A DNA stretch of 35,567 nucleotides from a virus. The position numbers and the translations under genes were made by a program. The stretch lies in the IMG/VR virus record IMGVR_UViG_3300047376_000402, positions 1 to 35,567 of that record, one strand, 5' to 3'. Below, piece by piece: positions 15,602 through 23,283 of this stretch (within the stretch, counting starts at the first letter, position 1; each line of letters begins with the position of its first letter). The notes below the pieces were generated by a model. It was not told the DNA's origin. It did not search any database and saw only the letters and a list, made by a program, of their open reading frames with translations.

Positions 15602-16450
15602 ATGAGCAAGGTATATATAGCAGGGCCGATGACAGGGTATCCACTTTATAATTTTGAGCAATTTTTTGCATGGGCTGCGGCCATAAGGTCAGTTGGCGAC
15701 ACGCCTTTAAATCCAGCGGAACACGATGTTAGCAAAATGTTTAATGGCTGGGTTTATAATGAGGCCGATTATGATGAGATAATCGAATACGACTTAAATC
15801 TTATACGAAAAGAAGCAGACAGAATGTTTATGCTGCGGGGGTGGAATTTTAGCAAAGGCGCTCAAATGGAGCATAGCTTGGCGGTTGAGCTTGGTTTAGA
15901 TATTCAATACGAGGCTAAAAAGCATATTTATATTGTTGGCCACGGTCGGCATGGCAAGGATACTGTAGCTGAAATTCTGCGGGATAACTATGGTTTTACG
16001 TTTACCGCAAGTAGTTGGTTCATGGCTGACAAGGTTGTGTTTCCTGAGATTAAAGATAAATACGGTTATACAACAGTAGAGCAATGCTTTGACGACAGAC
16101 ACAATCACAGAGGCGAATGGTTTGACTTAATAGATAAAGCAAACCCCAGCGGAACCGAGTTAAGTGAAGCTATATTTAAGCAGAACGACATATATGTCGG
16201 GATTAGAAACAAAAGAGAGCTTGATGCTGTTAGATCAGATTCAAGGTTTGACCCGCTGGTGATATGGGTTGATGGGTCAAAAAGGTTGGAGCCAGAGCCA
16301 AGTGACTCAATGAGTATTACGATTAATGATGCGGATTACGTTGTGGATAATAACGGTACTGTTGACGATCTTTTTGATGAAGTCAACAAATTTGTTAATC
16401 AGTTAAGTTTATTGGGCGCAACAGTGAAAGCAGATATTGCAGCAACATAA
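15602..16450 (+). CDS. DUF4406 domain fused to deoxynucleotide kinase-like P-loop domain
   Basis: This protein of about 282 residues joins two nucleotide-handling domains. The N-terminal half (1-100) matches DUF4406, related to nucleoside deoxyribosyltransferases: VYIAGPMTGYPLYNF, DLNLIRKEADRMFMLRGW, then SKGAQMEHSLAVELGL. The C-terminal half (about 107-275) is a P-loop kinase of the phage dNMP kinase type, with GHGRHGKDT (113-121), IYVGIRNKRELDAV and VIWVDGSKR. The kinase would phosphorylate dNMPs for phage DNA synthesis; the first domain could process nucleosides. Such domains usually occur as separate proteins, so the fusion is notable. ATG 15602 is preferred over 15599 because GGAG ends seven bases before it. 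The last 52 bases overlap the opposite-strand VRR-NUC gene. Confidence 0.82.
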   Translation: MSKVYIAGPMTGYPLYNFEQFFAWAAAIRSVGDTPLNPAEHDVSKMFNGWVYNEADYDEIIEYDLNLIRKEADRMFMLRGWNFSKGAQMEHSLAVELGLDIQYEAKKHIYIVGHGRHGKDTVAEILRDNYGFTFTASSWFMADKVVFPEIKDKYGYTTVEQCFDDRHNHRGEWFDLIDKANPSGTELSEAIFKQNDIYVGIRNKRELDAVRSDSRFDPLVIWVDGSKRLEPEPSDSMSITINDADYVVDNNGTVDDLFDEVNKFVNQLSLLGATVKADIAAT

Positions 16451-16812
16451 TCCGTGACTGCCTCTTGCGCTTCTTGACACCCTTTGCAAACAATAGCGCG
16501 ATAGCCAATGCTGTTTAGGTAGTCTATCCATTCCTTTTGGTCTGGAGCAACAGTACCGCCTTTAATGCGTTTCATCTCAATCCATAGGAAGAACTCAGGT
16601 ATGAACAGATCAGGAACACCCTTGCTTACGCCTTCGGCCTTTAGTTTCATAGCTTGCGTTTTGCCTCGATAGCCGCCATTTGGAACGGCCAATATTCTGA
16701 CTTTCGGGTATGTCTGCCTAAACCACTTAACAAACTCGCGCTGTTCTTCGTGCTCGGTTGGAACGTGGTTGCTTAGTATTTTTTTGGCTTCAATGCGCGA
16801 CAGTTTTGGCAT
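16399..16812 (-). CDS. VRR-NUC domain nuclease
   Basis: This 137-residue protein is a compact VRR-NUC nuclease, a PD-(D/E)XK-type fold often acting on branched or flap DNA. Visible motifs are EEQREFVKWF, VPNGGYRGK (PNGG 44-47), GVPDLF (D68), FLWIEMKR (E79, K81), and PDQKEWIDYLNSIGYRAIVCKG (Q92). These are the expected D, E-x-K and Q positions of the active site. It is the only clear leftward gene, transcribed from the intergenic region at 16813-16972, and its 3' end overlaps the convergent DUF4406-kinase gene by 52 bases. Phages use such nucleases in recombination or to resolve junctions before packaging. It is placed next to the Sak4-like recombinase gene, which starts on the other strand. 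Confidence 0.9.
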   Translation of the reverse strand: MPKLSRIEAKKILSNHVPTEHEEQREFVKWFRQTYPKVRILAVPNGGYRGKTQAMKLKAEGVSKGVPDLFIPEFFLWIEMKRIKGGTVAPDQKEWIDYLNSIGYRAIVCKGCQEAQEAVTDYVAAISAFTVAPNKLN

Positions 16813-16972
16813 GAGGACTCACTTATTTTGTTTGATAATAACGACATTGTATCATGGATAAAGGGATAACAAAAAAGTTTCTGCAAGGACTTGCATTGTC
16901 ACAAAAATGTGTGTAGATTGCATATACCACGACATGAATTGGTCAGACAGTGGATAACAAGAGGTAATAAAC
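16813..16972. promoter_or_regulatory. Divergent control region between VRR-NUC and Sak4-like genes
   Basis: This 160-bp gap carries the leftward promoter and, for the rightward genes, TTGTCA (16896-16901) as a candidate -35 with no clear matching -10. An inverted repeat TGCAA-GGAC-TTGCA lies at 16882-16895, overlapping the -35 zone, and is a plausible operator. GGATAAC occurs at 16863-16869 and again at 16942-16948. The rightward start follows AGAGGT. Confidence 0.5.
16846..16854 (-). promoter_or_regulatory. Extended -10 promoter for the VRR-NUC gene
   Basis: On the minus strand TGATACAAT gives an extended -10 (TACAAT on the complement of 16846-16851, TG on 16853-16854). The upstream -35 is poor. 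It lies 34 bases before the leftward ATG, in the divergent intergenic region. Confidence 0.45.
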
Positions 16973-17644
16973 ATGGCTATTCAACTAAAAAGCACAAAGG
17001 GTTTTGCGGGTTCTGGTGTAAAGCTCTTAGTTTACGGTCAGGCTGGCGCGGGTAAAACATCATTAATACCAACGCTACCCGATCCAATCATTTTGTCAGC
17101 AGAGGGTGGGCTATTGTCAATTAGCGGCTCTGACATCCCATATATTGAAATCAACTCGGCATCTACCTTTAATGAGGCGCTTGAGTTTTGCAAGTCAGCC
17201 GAGGCATCGCAATTTCAATCTGTTGCGCTTGACTCTATCTCAGAGATTGCTGAGGTAATACTGTCAGCAGAAAAAGCGGCAGCGAAAGACCCGCGACAGG
17301 CTTATGGTCAGATGCAGGATATCATGGGTTATTTCATACGAGAGTTTCGTGACCTATCTGGCAAGCACGTTTATTTTTCCGCAAAGATGGAGAAGTCTCA
17401 AGACGAGCTAGGTCGCACATTGTTTGCATCATCTATGCCAGGTAACAAGCTGGCACAATCTTTACCTTATTTTTTTGATGAAGTATTAGCCTTGCGCGTA
17501 GAGCGCGATGCCGAGGGTAATCCTTTTCGCACATTGATGACAAGACCTGATGGTGTGTATGACGCGAAAGATCGGTCGGGTCGGCTTGATATGTGGGAGG
17601 AGCCAGATTTGGGGGCTATCATTAAGAAGATTGGAGGTGAGTGA
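16973..17644 (+). CDS. Sak4-like AAA/RecA-fold ATPase for recombination
   Basis: This 223-residue P-loop ATPase fits the AAA_24 / Sak4 group, phage single-strand annealing or RecA-like core proteins. Walker A is GQAGAGKT (22-29) and the Walker B-like strand is SVALDSISEI with D87. A sensor-like segment HVYFSAKMEKSQDELGR follows, and the C-terminus has RPDGVYDAKDRSG. Sak4 proteins bind single-stranded DNA and work with a phage SSB; a DUF669 SSB is encoded three genes downstream, supporting the call. The gene heads the recombination operon, following a divergent promoter region, and its stop overlaps the next start. Confidence 0.85.
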   Translation: MAIQLKSTKGFAGSGVKLLVYGQAGAGKTSLIPTLPDPIILSAEGGLLSISGSDIPYIEINSASTFNEALEFCKSAEASQFQSVALDSISEIAEVILSAEKAAAKDPRQAYGQMQDIMGYFIREFRDLSGKHVYFSAKMEKSQDELGRTLFASSMPGNKLAQSLPYFFDEVLALRVERDAEGNPFRTLMTRPDGVYDAKDRSGRLDMWEEPDLGAIIKKIGGE

Positions 17645-18150
17645 TGGATGATAGAAAATTGTTAGAAAAGGCTAGAGAAATCCCGTCCTTTGAAGCACTG
17701 AAAAACCTATTCGACAGGTTTGAGCAGATGTTAGACCAAAAAGAACCCCAACCCAAAAGCATTGTTTGGGAGCCGAACGTAGGTGAAGAGTATCATTGTG
17801 TAAGCACCCAAGGCTTAGTGTGGTTAGATTATTATCATGGCCATACGGACAAATTGCGACTAGACCACCACAACATCTACAAAACCCGCGAGCTTGCAGA
17901 AAAAGCCACTGAGCATCAGAAGCGTTTTAACATGGTAGCCCAAGCCGTGCATAACCTTGAGCCTGATCAGGTGGTGGATTGGAAGGACAAACACCAGCCT
18001 AAACATAGAGTTTATTTTGATCATGACAAAGGTCTTTGGGAACGTTGTACTGTTCGGTTTAAAGATGGTGGTTTCCCACCTCTTACTGATGAAAAAAACA
18101 TCCAGCCTTTACTGGACTATTTGAACGCGAAGGAGAAAGAAAATGGATGA
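17644..18150 (+). CDS. Hypothetical protein in the recombination operon
   Basis: This protein of about 168 residues is not recognised. It has an N-terminal helical part (DDRKLLEKAREIPSFEALKNLF), a middle with His-rich HHNIYKTRELAEKATEHQKR, and a C-terminal part that reads like a small sheet (HRVYFDHDKGLWERCTVRF). ATG 17644 is chosen over GTG 17641 because GGAGG ends six bases before it. It sits between the Sak4-like gene and a DUF7173-like gene, with overlaps on both sides, so a helper role in recombination or replication is likely by context only. No membrane segment is seen. Confidence 0.65.
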   Translation: MDDRKLLEKAREIPSFEALKNLFDRFEQMLDQKEPQPKSIVWEPNVGEEYHCVSTQGLVWLDYYHGHTDKLRLDHHNIYKTRELAEKATEHQKRFNMVAQAVHNLEPDQVVDWKDKHQPKHRVYFDHDKGLWERCTVRFKDGGFPPLTDEKNIQPLLDYLNAKEKENG

Positions 18151-18529
18151 AGTAGGCTATCTTATTGACAGTATCAAGAAAGCCAAGCAAGAAGAATCGG
18201 AGGCAAAGCGCACCAGATTGGCGCTTGAGGAAAGACTTTGCGGCTTGATTGATATTAAAAAAACTGGCACAACTAAGGTAGAGGCTCATGGCCATACTGT
18301 TAAGATTGTGTCGCGTGAATCACACTCAATAGACGCGGCAATGTTGGAGGAAATTGCAGCGGAGAATAATTTAGAGCAACACTTAGCAACATTTTTTCGG
18401 TGGAAGCCAGAACTCAACAAAAAGGTTTGGGACAATGCCGATGAAAAGCAACGATTGCCATTTACACAGGCAATCACAACCAAAACTGGCAAACCGTCAG
18501 TTTCAATAACTGAAAATATAGAGGTATAA
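18143..18529 (+). CDS. Small conserved phage protein (DUF7173-like)
   Basis: This 128-residue protein has a long N-terminal charged helix (SIKKAKQEESEAKRTRLALEERLC), then a strand-rich middle (TTKVEAHGHTVKIVSR) and a C-terminal helical part. This pattern (coiled N-terminal helix plus K/R strand domain) recurs in phage operons beside Sak4 and SSB genes; I recall it as the DUF7173 family but am not sure of the number. The gene begins eight bases before the previous stop and ends one base before the SSB start. A role as a helper to single-strand-binding or recombination proteins is plausible but unproven. Confidence 0.6.
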   Translation: MDEVGYLIDSIKKAKQEESEAKRTRLALEERLCGLIDIKKTGTTKVEAHGHTVKIVSRESHSIDAAMLEEIAAENNLEQHLATFFRWKPELNKKVWDNADEKQRLPFTQAITTKTGKPSVSITENIEV

Positions 18530-18530
18530 A

Positions 18531-19040
18531 ATGACACAATTATTAAATCCCATTAACGTAGACGCATTGCCAGAAAGTGATGACTATGCGCCTGTACCGG
18601 CAGGTAAATATCCTGCAATGATCACGGAGGTGGAGCTGAAAGACACAAAGGCAGGTACTGGTCAGCATTTAAAAATGCGCTTCGATATTATTGGAGCCGA
18701 GCAGTCGGGCAGGGTGGTGTTTACGAATATCAACATTCGCAACCCTAACCCAAAGGCCGAGGAAATTGCGGCACAACAGTTGGGTCAGCTTTGCAAGGCG
18801 ATTGGCGTTACTGGGCAACTGACCGACACTGAGCAGTTAATCAACGGTATGTGTCAGATCAAAATTACTGTTAAGGATGACCCGCAGTATGGGCCAAGCA
18901 ATAAAGTCAAGGGGTTTTATCCAGCATCGAACACAGGTGGTCAAGCGTCAGCGCCTAAGCAAGCGGCGGCAGTAGATAATCGCCCTGCTTGGATGAAAGC
19001 CAAAGCGGAACAACCTAATGATGCTGACGTTCCATTTTAG
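18531..19040 (+). CDS. Single-stranded DNA-binding protein, DUF669-like
   Basis: This 169-residue protein matches phage DUF669-type SSBs. The core holds PAGKYPAMITEVELKDTKAG, then HLKMRFDIIG, VVFTNINIRNPNP and IKITVKDDPQYGPSNKVKGF, which is an OB-fold pattern. A low-complexity Gln/Ala linker (120-155) leads to an acidic-hydrophobic tip DADVPF (164-169), closely like the DDDIPF tail of bacterial SSBs that recruits partner proteins. It would coat single-stranded DNA during replication and annealing with the Sak4-like protein. GAGGT lies upstream and the gene is tightly packed in the operon. Confidence 0.85.
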   Translation: MTQLLNPINVDALPESDDYAPVPAGKYPAMITEVELKDTKAGTGQHLKMRFDIIGAEQSGRVVFTNINIRNPNPKAEEIAAQQLGQLCKAIGVTGQLTDTEQLINGMCQIKITVKDDPQYGPSNKVKGFYPASNTGGQASAPKQAAAVDNRPAWMKAKAEQPNDADVPF

Positions 19041-19049
19041 GGGTTGATT

Positions 19050-20057
19050 ATGGTAGCCATACCAAAAAAAATGCATAGCGTTGCATCTAGGATTGACATG
19101 GCCCATGAGTTAAAGCTAGAGCAGCCAAGGGCGCACCTTGGTTGTTCTGGCCTTGGCCATCATTGCGAGCGATACATTTGGTTGAACTTCAGGTGGGCAT
19201 TTATCGAGAAGTTTAGCGGTCGGATGCTTAGGCTGTTTCGCAGAGGTCAGCTAGAGGAAGAGCAAATTACCAATGACTTACGGATGATCGGTATTCGCAT
19301 TGGTGGTGATCAGACTAGGGTTGACTTTGGCTGTCATGTATCTGGATCGGTAGATGGGGTTATTGAGTCTGGTGTACCAGAGGCTCCAACTAAAAGGCAT
19401 GTTGCTGAGTTTAAGACACACAGCCTAAAGTCGTTTAAGGATTTGACCAAGAACGGTGTTGAAAAGTCAAAGCCAATGCACTTTGTACAGATGCAGCTAT
19501 ACATGTGGGGTCTTGATGTCGATAGGGCACTATACGTTGCGGTATGCAAGGACGATGACAGTTACTATACAGAGCGCGTTGAGCTAGACCGAAAGATGGC
19601 GCAAGAGTTGGTTAACAAAGGGCATAGGCTGGCATTGGCTGATAGAATGCCGCCACCTATATCGACTGACCCAAGTTGGTATCAGTGCAAAATGTGTCCG
19701 GCGAGTGATATATGTCATTACTCGAAAAAGACAAAGGAAGTAAATTGTCGAACGTGCGCTCACAGCACATCAAAAGATGACAGCACGTTTTATTGCGAAA
19801 AGCATCAAGGGACAGTGCCGTATAAATATCAGTTGGAGGGATGCGATGATCATGTGTTGCACCCTGACCTGGTTCCTTGGGAGATTGACGCAGATCAAAG
19901 TACAGAGTGGGTGGCCGCGTATAAAGTTGGCGACTCAGTAGTTAAGAACGGTGAGGGGCATTTTAAATCAAGCGAACTAATTGCAAATGCAGATGCTTGT
20001 GCTATGCCTGAAATAATAAAGGCCAAAGAGGTGTTTGGTGGAGAGGTTGTTGGATAA
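19050..20057 (+). CDS. PD-(D/E)XK exonuclease with Cys clusters (Cas4-like)
   Basis: This protein of about 335 residues is a PD-(D/E)XK nuclease of the Cas4/YqaJ type. Active-site residues are visible: SGSVDGVI (D102), HVAEFKTHS (E120, K122), and the later Q-x3-Y pattern in QMQLY. C32 near the start and C213, C216, C222 near residues 210-222 match the four-Cys Fe-S cluster that staples such folds. A second set, C233, C236 and C249 with H252, may bind zinc or another cluster. ATG 19050 is chosen over TTG 19044, as AGGGG lies six bases before it. The protein would resect DNA ends to produce single strands for the Sak4-like annealing protein and SSB, forming a recombination set. The C-terminal 70 residues are not recognised. 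Confidence 0.82.
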   Translation: MVAIPKKMHSVASRIDMAHELKLEQPRAHLGCSGLGHHCERYIWLNFRWAFIEKFSGRMLRLFRRGQLEEEQITNDLRMIGIRIGGDQTRVDFGCHVSGSVDGVIESGVPEAPTKRHVAEFKTHSLKSFKDLTKNGVEKSKPMHFVQMQLYMWGLDVDRALYVAVCKDDDSYYTERVELDRKMAQELVNKGHRLALADRMPPPISTDPSWYQCKMCPASDICHYSKKTKEVNCRTCAHSTSKDDSTFYCEKHQGTVPYKYQLEGCDDHVLHPDLVPWEIDADQSTEWVAAYKVGDSVVKNGEGHFKSSELIANADACAMPEIIKAKEVFGGEVVG

Positions 20058-20071
20058 CAGAAGGAAATAAT

Positions 20072-20701
20072 GTGGATATTATAAAAAGCGTTTATTTTAG
20101 CCAAGCTGAAATTTTAGACTCGATACAGGCGTTATGCGGAATAGATAGATTTGAGTGCGATTTAACTTATGGCAATGGGTCTTTCTATAAAGACAGGTCA
20201 AAGCCTTTTTTTAGATTTGACCTTGATAGTGAACTTAATGATGTGGACGTTTGTTGCAGCACTAAAACGCCATTAAAAAGCGCCTCGATAGGTAGCTGTG
20301 TATTTGACCCGCCTTTTCTAACATACGTTAGGTCTAAAAGGCAGGGGAATGGAAGCATGGTTATGGCTAAAAGATTTTCTGGATATTGGAAGTACGATGA
20401 ACTACAAGATCACTACATGAAAACAATAAGAGAGGCGGCAAGGATTATTAAGCCAAGCGGAGTATTGATATTTAAATGTCAAGATATTATTCACAACCAC
20501 AAGATGCATTGCACACACGCTAACATTTTAAATTGGAGCAAAGATTGGTTTAGGTTGAAAGATTTATTTATATTATGCGCTAAACACAGGATGCCAATGC
20601 CTAACAAAAAAGGCACTCAAAAACACGCAAGAATTTTTCACAGTTATTTCTTGGTGTTGCAAAGAAATAAAATTGAGCTTAGTGAAGAGGTTGTCGGATG
20701 A
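20072..20701 (+). CDS. DNA methyltransferase, N4/N6 type (DPPF)
   Basis: This 209-residue protein carries amino-methyltransferase motifs: motif I-like DLTYGNGSFY (30-39) binding S-adenosylmethionine and catalytic DPPF (79-82), followed by a helix and GVLIFKCQDI. It would methylate adenine N6 or cytosine N4. The order motif I before motif IV differs from the other methyltransferase at 22546, where DPPY comes first, so the two belong to different classes. The start is GTG 20072 with AAGGA seven bases upstream. The stop overlaps the next ATG. No restriction partner is visible, so it is an orphan methyltransferase, perhaps protecting phage DNA against host restriction. It is small and lacks a clear target recognition domain. 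Confidence 0.82.
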   Translation: MDIIKSVYFSQAEILDSIQALCGIDRFECDLTYGNGSFYKDRSKPFFRFDLDSELNDVDVCCSTKTPLKSASIGSCVFDPPFLTYVRSKRQGNGSMVMAKRFSGYWKYDELQDHYMKTIREAARIIKPSGVLIFKCQDIIHNHKMHCTHANILNWSKDWFRLKDLFILCAKHRMPMPNKKGTQKHARIFHSYFLVLQRNKIELSEEVVG

Positions 20702-20955
20702 GTCACACTAAAAAATTACTAGAGTTTATGGGCGAGGATCAGAGATTTGTTAAGGGCGAGTTTTACAGTTACCGGCAGATCAGTGATGCAACAGGTATTA
20801 ACATATCAACATTGAAGAATCATTTGAAGTTTAAGTATACGTTTGATGACTTTCTGTTTAGGACTGCAAAAATAAAAGTAAAGAACAATTACCCAGTGTT
20901 TGACAAGAAGTCAGAAGAGGTGTCGGCTCAGTGGTTGAAAAGGAGGCTGGTGTAA
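20698..20955 (+). CDS. Small HTH-like protein
   Basis: This 85-residue basic protein has a likely helix-turn-helix (SYRQISDATGINISTLKNHL, about 24-43) and a C-terminal part with several Lys residues. It sits between the methyltransferase and the SF2 helicase genes, overlapping both by start/stop fusion (ATGA before, TAATG after), so it is part of the same operon. It might help recruit replication or methylation proteins to DNA, but nothing beyond the HTH is recognised. Confidence 0.6.
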   Translation: MSHTKKLLEFMGEDQRFVKGEFYSYRQISDATGINISTLKNHLKFKYTFDDFLFRTAKIKVKNNYPVFDKKSEEVSAQWLKRRLV

Positions 20956-22553
20956 TGCCACTTAGACCCTACCAACAGAGGTCGATAGATGAGTTATTTG
21001 AGTGGCTACAGAAGAACGATGGAAACCCTTGCTTAGTGCTCCCAACTGGAGCAGGTAAAAGCCACATTGTTTCGGAGTTTTGCCAAGTTGTTGTTAAGTC
21101 TTGGCGCGACACAAGGATACTCATGCTGACCCATGTCAAAGAGTTGATCGAACAAAATGCAAGTAAGTTGCGGAGCGCATGGCCGAATGCACCACTAGGT
21201 ATATACTCGGCAGGGCTTAACCGCAAAGACATTGACAGTATAACCTTTGGCGGCATACAGTCGCTACGCAAGAAAGCCCAGCATCTTGGGCATGTTGACA
21301 TTATACTGATTGACGAATGCCATCTGATAAACAATAAAGACGAGGGTGGTTATCGTCAGCTTATTGGTGATCTACAGGCTATTAATCCAGATATAAGAGT
21401 TATTGGCCTAACGGCCACCCCCTATCGGTTGGGGCAGGGTTATATTACCAACGATGGCGCAATCTTTAATGATCTTATTGAACCAGTTACCATTGCCGAG
21501 CTAGTTACTGACGGATACCTAGCGCCATTGAGGTCGAAGCTGACAGATTCTCACCTTGACACCACTGGAGTAAAGAAGCGCGGGGGTGAGTTTATCGAGA
21601 GCCAGTTGCAAGCAGCAGTGGACACCGACCCTATGAATCAGGCGGTGGTCGATGAGGTGATACAGCTTGCAGGTGATCGCAAGGCTTGGTTGTTTTTCTG
21701 TTCGGGTGTAGATCATGCCATGCATGTTTGCGAGGCACTGCAAGCAAGGGGCATTGTGTCTGAATGCATAACAGGTAAAACACCTAAAGCAGAGCGCGAG
21801 GCAATCATTGACAGGTATAAGCGAGGCGAGATACAGGCATTGACCAATGCCAATGTGTTAACCACTGGCTTTGATTATCCCGACATTGATCTCATTGCCA
21901 TGTTGCGCCCAACGATGTCGCCTGGACTGTATGTACAGATGGCAGGTCGAGGGATGCGGTTGAAGAGTCATACGGATCATTGCTTGGTTCTGGACTTTGC
22001 AGGTGTTGTTGAGCAGCATGGCCCTATTACTTATGTGCAACCACCAAAGGACATGGGTTCGCGTGAAGGCAAGGGTGAGGCTCCAGTTAAGGCTTGCGAT
22101 GAGTGCCATGAGCTAGTCCATCCCGCGGCTAAGGTTTGCCCTGCATGTGGGTTTGAGTTCCCGCCACCTGAGAAAGCTGACTTGACCTTGCATAACGATG
22201 ACATCATGGCTTTATCTGGCAAAGAGTTGAATATAACAGGATGGCGATGGATTAAGCATACAAGCAGGTCAAGTGGCAAGGAAATGGTTAAACTCAGTTA
22301 TTTTGGCGGGTATAATGAGAGGCCAATCCATGAGTACCTGCCAGTGGCACATGGCGGCTATGCAGGTCAAAAAGCAGTAGCTACTGTTATGAGCATGGCA
22401 GGTAGTGCAGGTTGCGACATATCGCAGTGTGGTGATATGCAAGCGTTGTGCGATGCAATGAGTGGTGCTATGCCACCGGCAAGCATTGAGTATAGAAAAG
22501 ATGGTAAATTTCATAGAATTGTAAATAGGAAATGGAGTGTTAACAATGATTAA
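20955..22553 (+). CDS. Superfamily 2 DNA helicase
   Basis: This protein of about 532 residues is an SF2 helicase of the type III restriction/DEAD-like group. Motif I is PTGAGKS (30-36), motif II DECH (120-123), motif III-like LTATPYR, and motif VI QMAGRGMR, covering both RecA-like domains. A zinc ribbon with C381-C384 and C395-C398 follows (CDEC, CPAC), then a C-terminal domain of about 130 residues. ATG 20955 is chosen over GTG 20931 because AAGGAGG lies eight bases before it and the start overlaps the previous stop. It would unwind DNA during phage replication or recombination, fuelled by ATP. No nuclease domain or restriction partner is seen. Confidence 0.9.
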   Translation: MPLRPYQQRSIDELFEWLQKNDGNPCLVLPTGAGKSHIVSEFCQVVVKSWRDTRILMLTHVKELIEQNASKLRSAWPNAPLGIYSAGLNRKDIDSITFGGIQSLRKKAQHLGHVDIILIDECHLINNKDEGGYRQLIGDLQAINPDIRVIGLTATPYRLGQGYITNDGAIFNDLIEPVTIAELVTDGYLAPLRSKLTDSHLDTTGVKKRGGEFIESQLQAAVDTDPMNQAVVDEVIQLAGDRKAWLFFCSGVDHAMHVCEALQARGIVSECITGKTPKAEREAIIDRYKRGEIQALTNANVLTTGFDYPDIDLIAMLRPTMSPGLYVQMAGRGMRLKSHTDHCLVLDFAGVVEQHGPITYVQPPKDMGSREGKGEAPVKACDECHELVHPAAKVCPACGFEFPPPEKADLTLHNDDIMALSGKELNITGWRWIKHTSRSSGKEMVKLSYFGGYNERPIHEYLPVAHGGYAGQKAVATVMSMAGSAGCDISQCGDMQALCDAMSGAMPPASIEYRKDGKFHRIVNRKWSVNND

Positions 22554-23283
22554 ATTAATGCAAGGCGATTGCCTTGAGTGCATGAAGGAGATACCAGAGG
22601 GGTCGGTTGATATGGTTTTAACTGATCCACCTTATGGCACTACAGCTTGTAAATGGGATTCTATAATACCGTTGGAGCCTATGTGGGATCAGTTGAGGCG
22701 GATTATCAAGCCTAATGGTGCTATAGTAATGACTGCAAGCCAGCCGTTTACAACTAGGCTTATCGGCTCAAATTACAAGATGTTCAAGTATTGTTGGGTG
22801 TGGGATAAAAAAATACCAAGTGGCATGAGTTACGCTAGATTTCAGCCGATGCGACAACATGAAGATGTTATAGTTTTTTGTAACACAAAGACCACATATA
22901 ACAAACAAATGACTTTAAGAAGTAAACCAATTAAATCAGGCGGTACAAAGAAAAGCGAAACAGCACCAATCGCAAATAAAAGTAAAGTTTTTGAAAAAAC
23001 ATATACCCATAAAAACCCTACAACAATAATTCAGTGTGACAAGATCAGAAAGGGCAGCTTACACCCCACACAAAAACCCGTTGCATTAATGGAGTATTTA
23101 ATTAAAACCTACACCAACGAAGGTGAAACAGTTTTAGACTTTACAATGGGCAGCGGAACAACAGGCGTGGCTTGTGCCAACACCAACCGCAACTTCATAG
23201 GAATAGAGTTAGATGAGACCTATTTCAACATAGCTAAAGAACGTATTAACAAGGCAGAAGAAACTGGGAGCAAACATGACTGA
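22546..23283 (+). CDS. DNA adenine/cytosine amino-methyltransferase (DPPY)
   Basis: This protein of about 245 residues is a beta-class N4/N6 methyltransferase. The catalytic DPPY (27-30) comes first in LTDPPYGT, and the S-adenosylmethionine motif lies near the end (DFTMGSGTTG, from D198), preceded by HPTQKP (173-178). This order is typical of DpnA/beta-type enzymes. ATG 22546 is preferred over GTG 22537: GGAGTG sits six bases before it. The gene overlaps both neighbours. It probably modifies phage DNA to escape host restriction; the middle region (QMTLRSKPIKSGGTKKSE) may set sequence specificity. It differs in class from the enzyme at 20072. Confidence 0.9.
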   Translation: MIKLMQGDCLECMKEIPEGSVDMVLTDPPYGTTACKWDSIIPLEPMWDQLRRIIKPNGAIVMTASQPFTTRLIGSNYKMFKYCWVWDKKIPSGMSYARFQPMRQHEDVIVFCNTKTTYNKQMTLRSKPIKSGGTKKSETAPIANKSKVFEKTYTHKNPTTIIQCDKIRKGSLHPTQKPVALMEYLIKTYTNEGETVLDFTMGSGTTGVACANTNRNFIGIELDETYFNIAKERINKAEETGSKHD

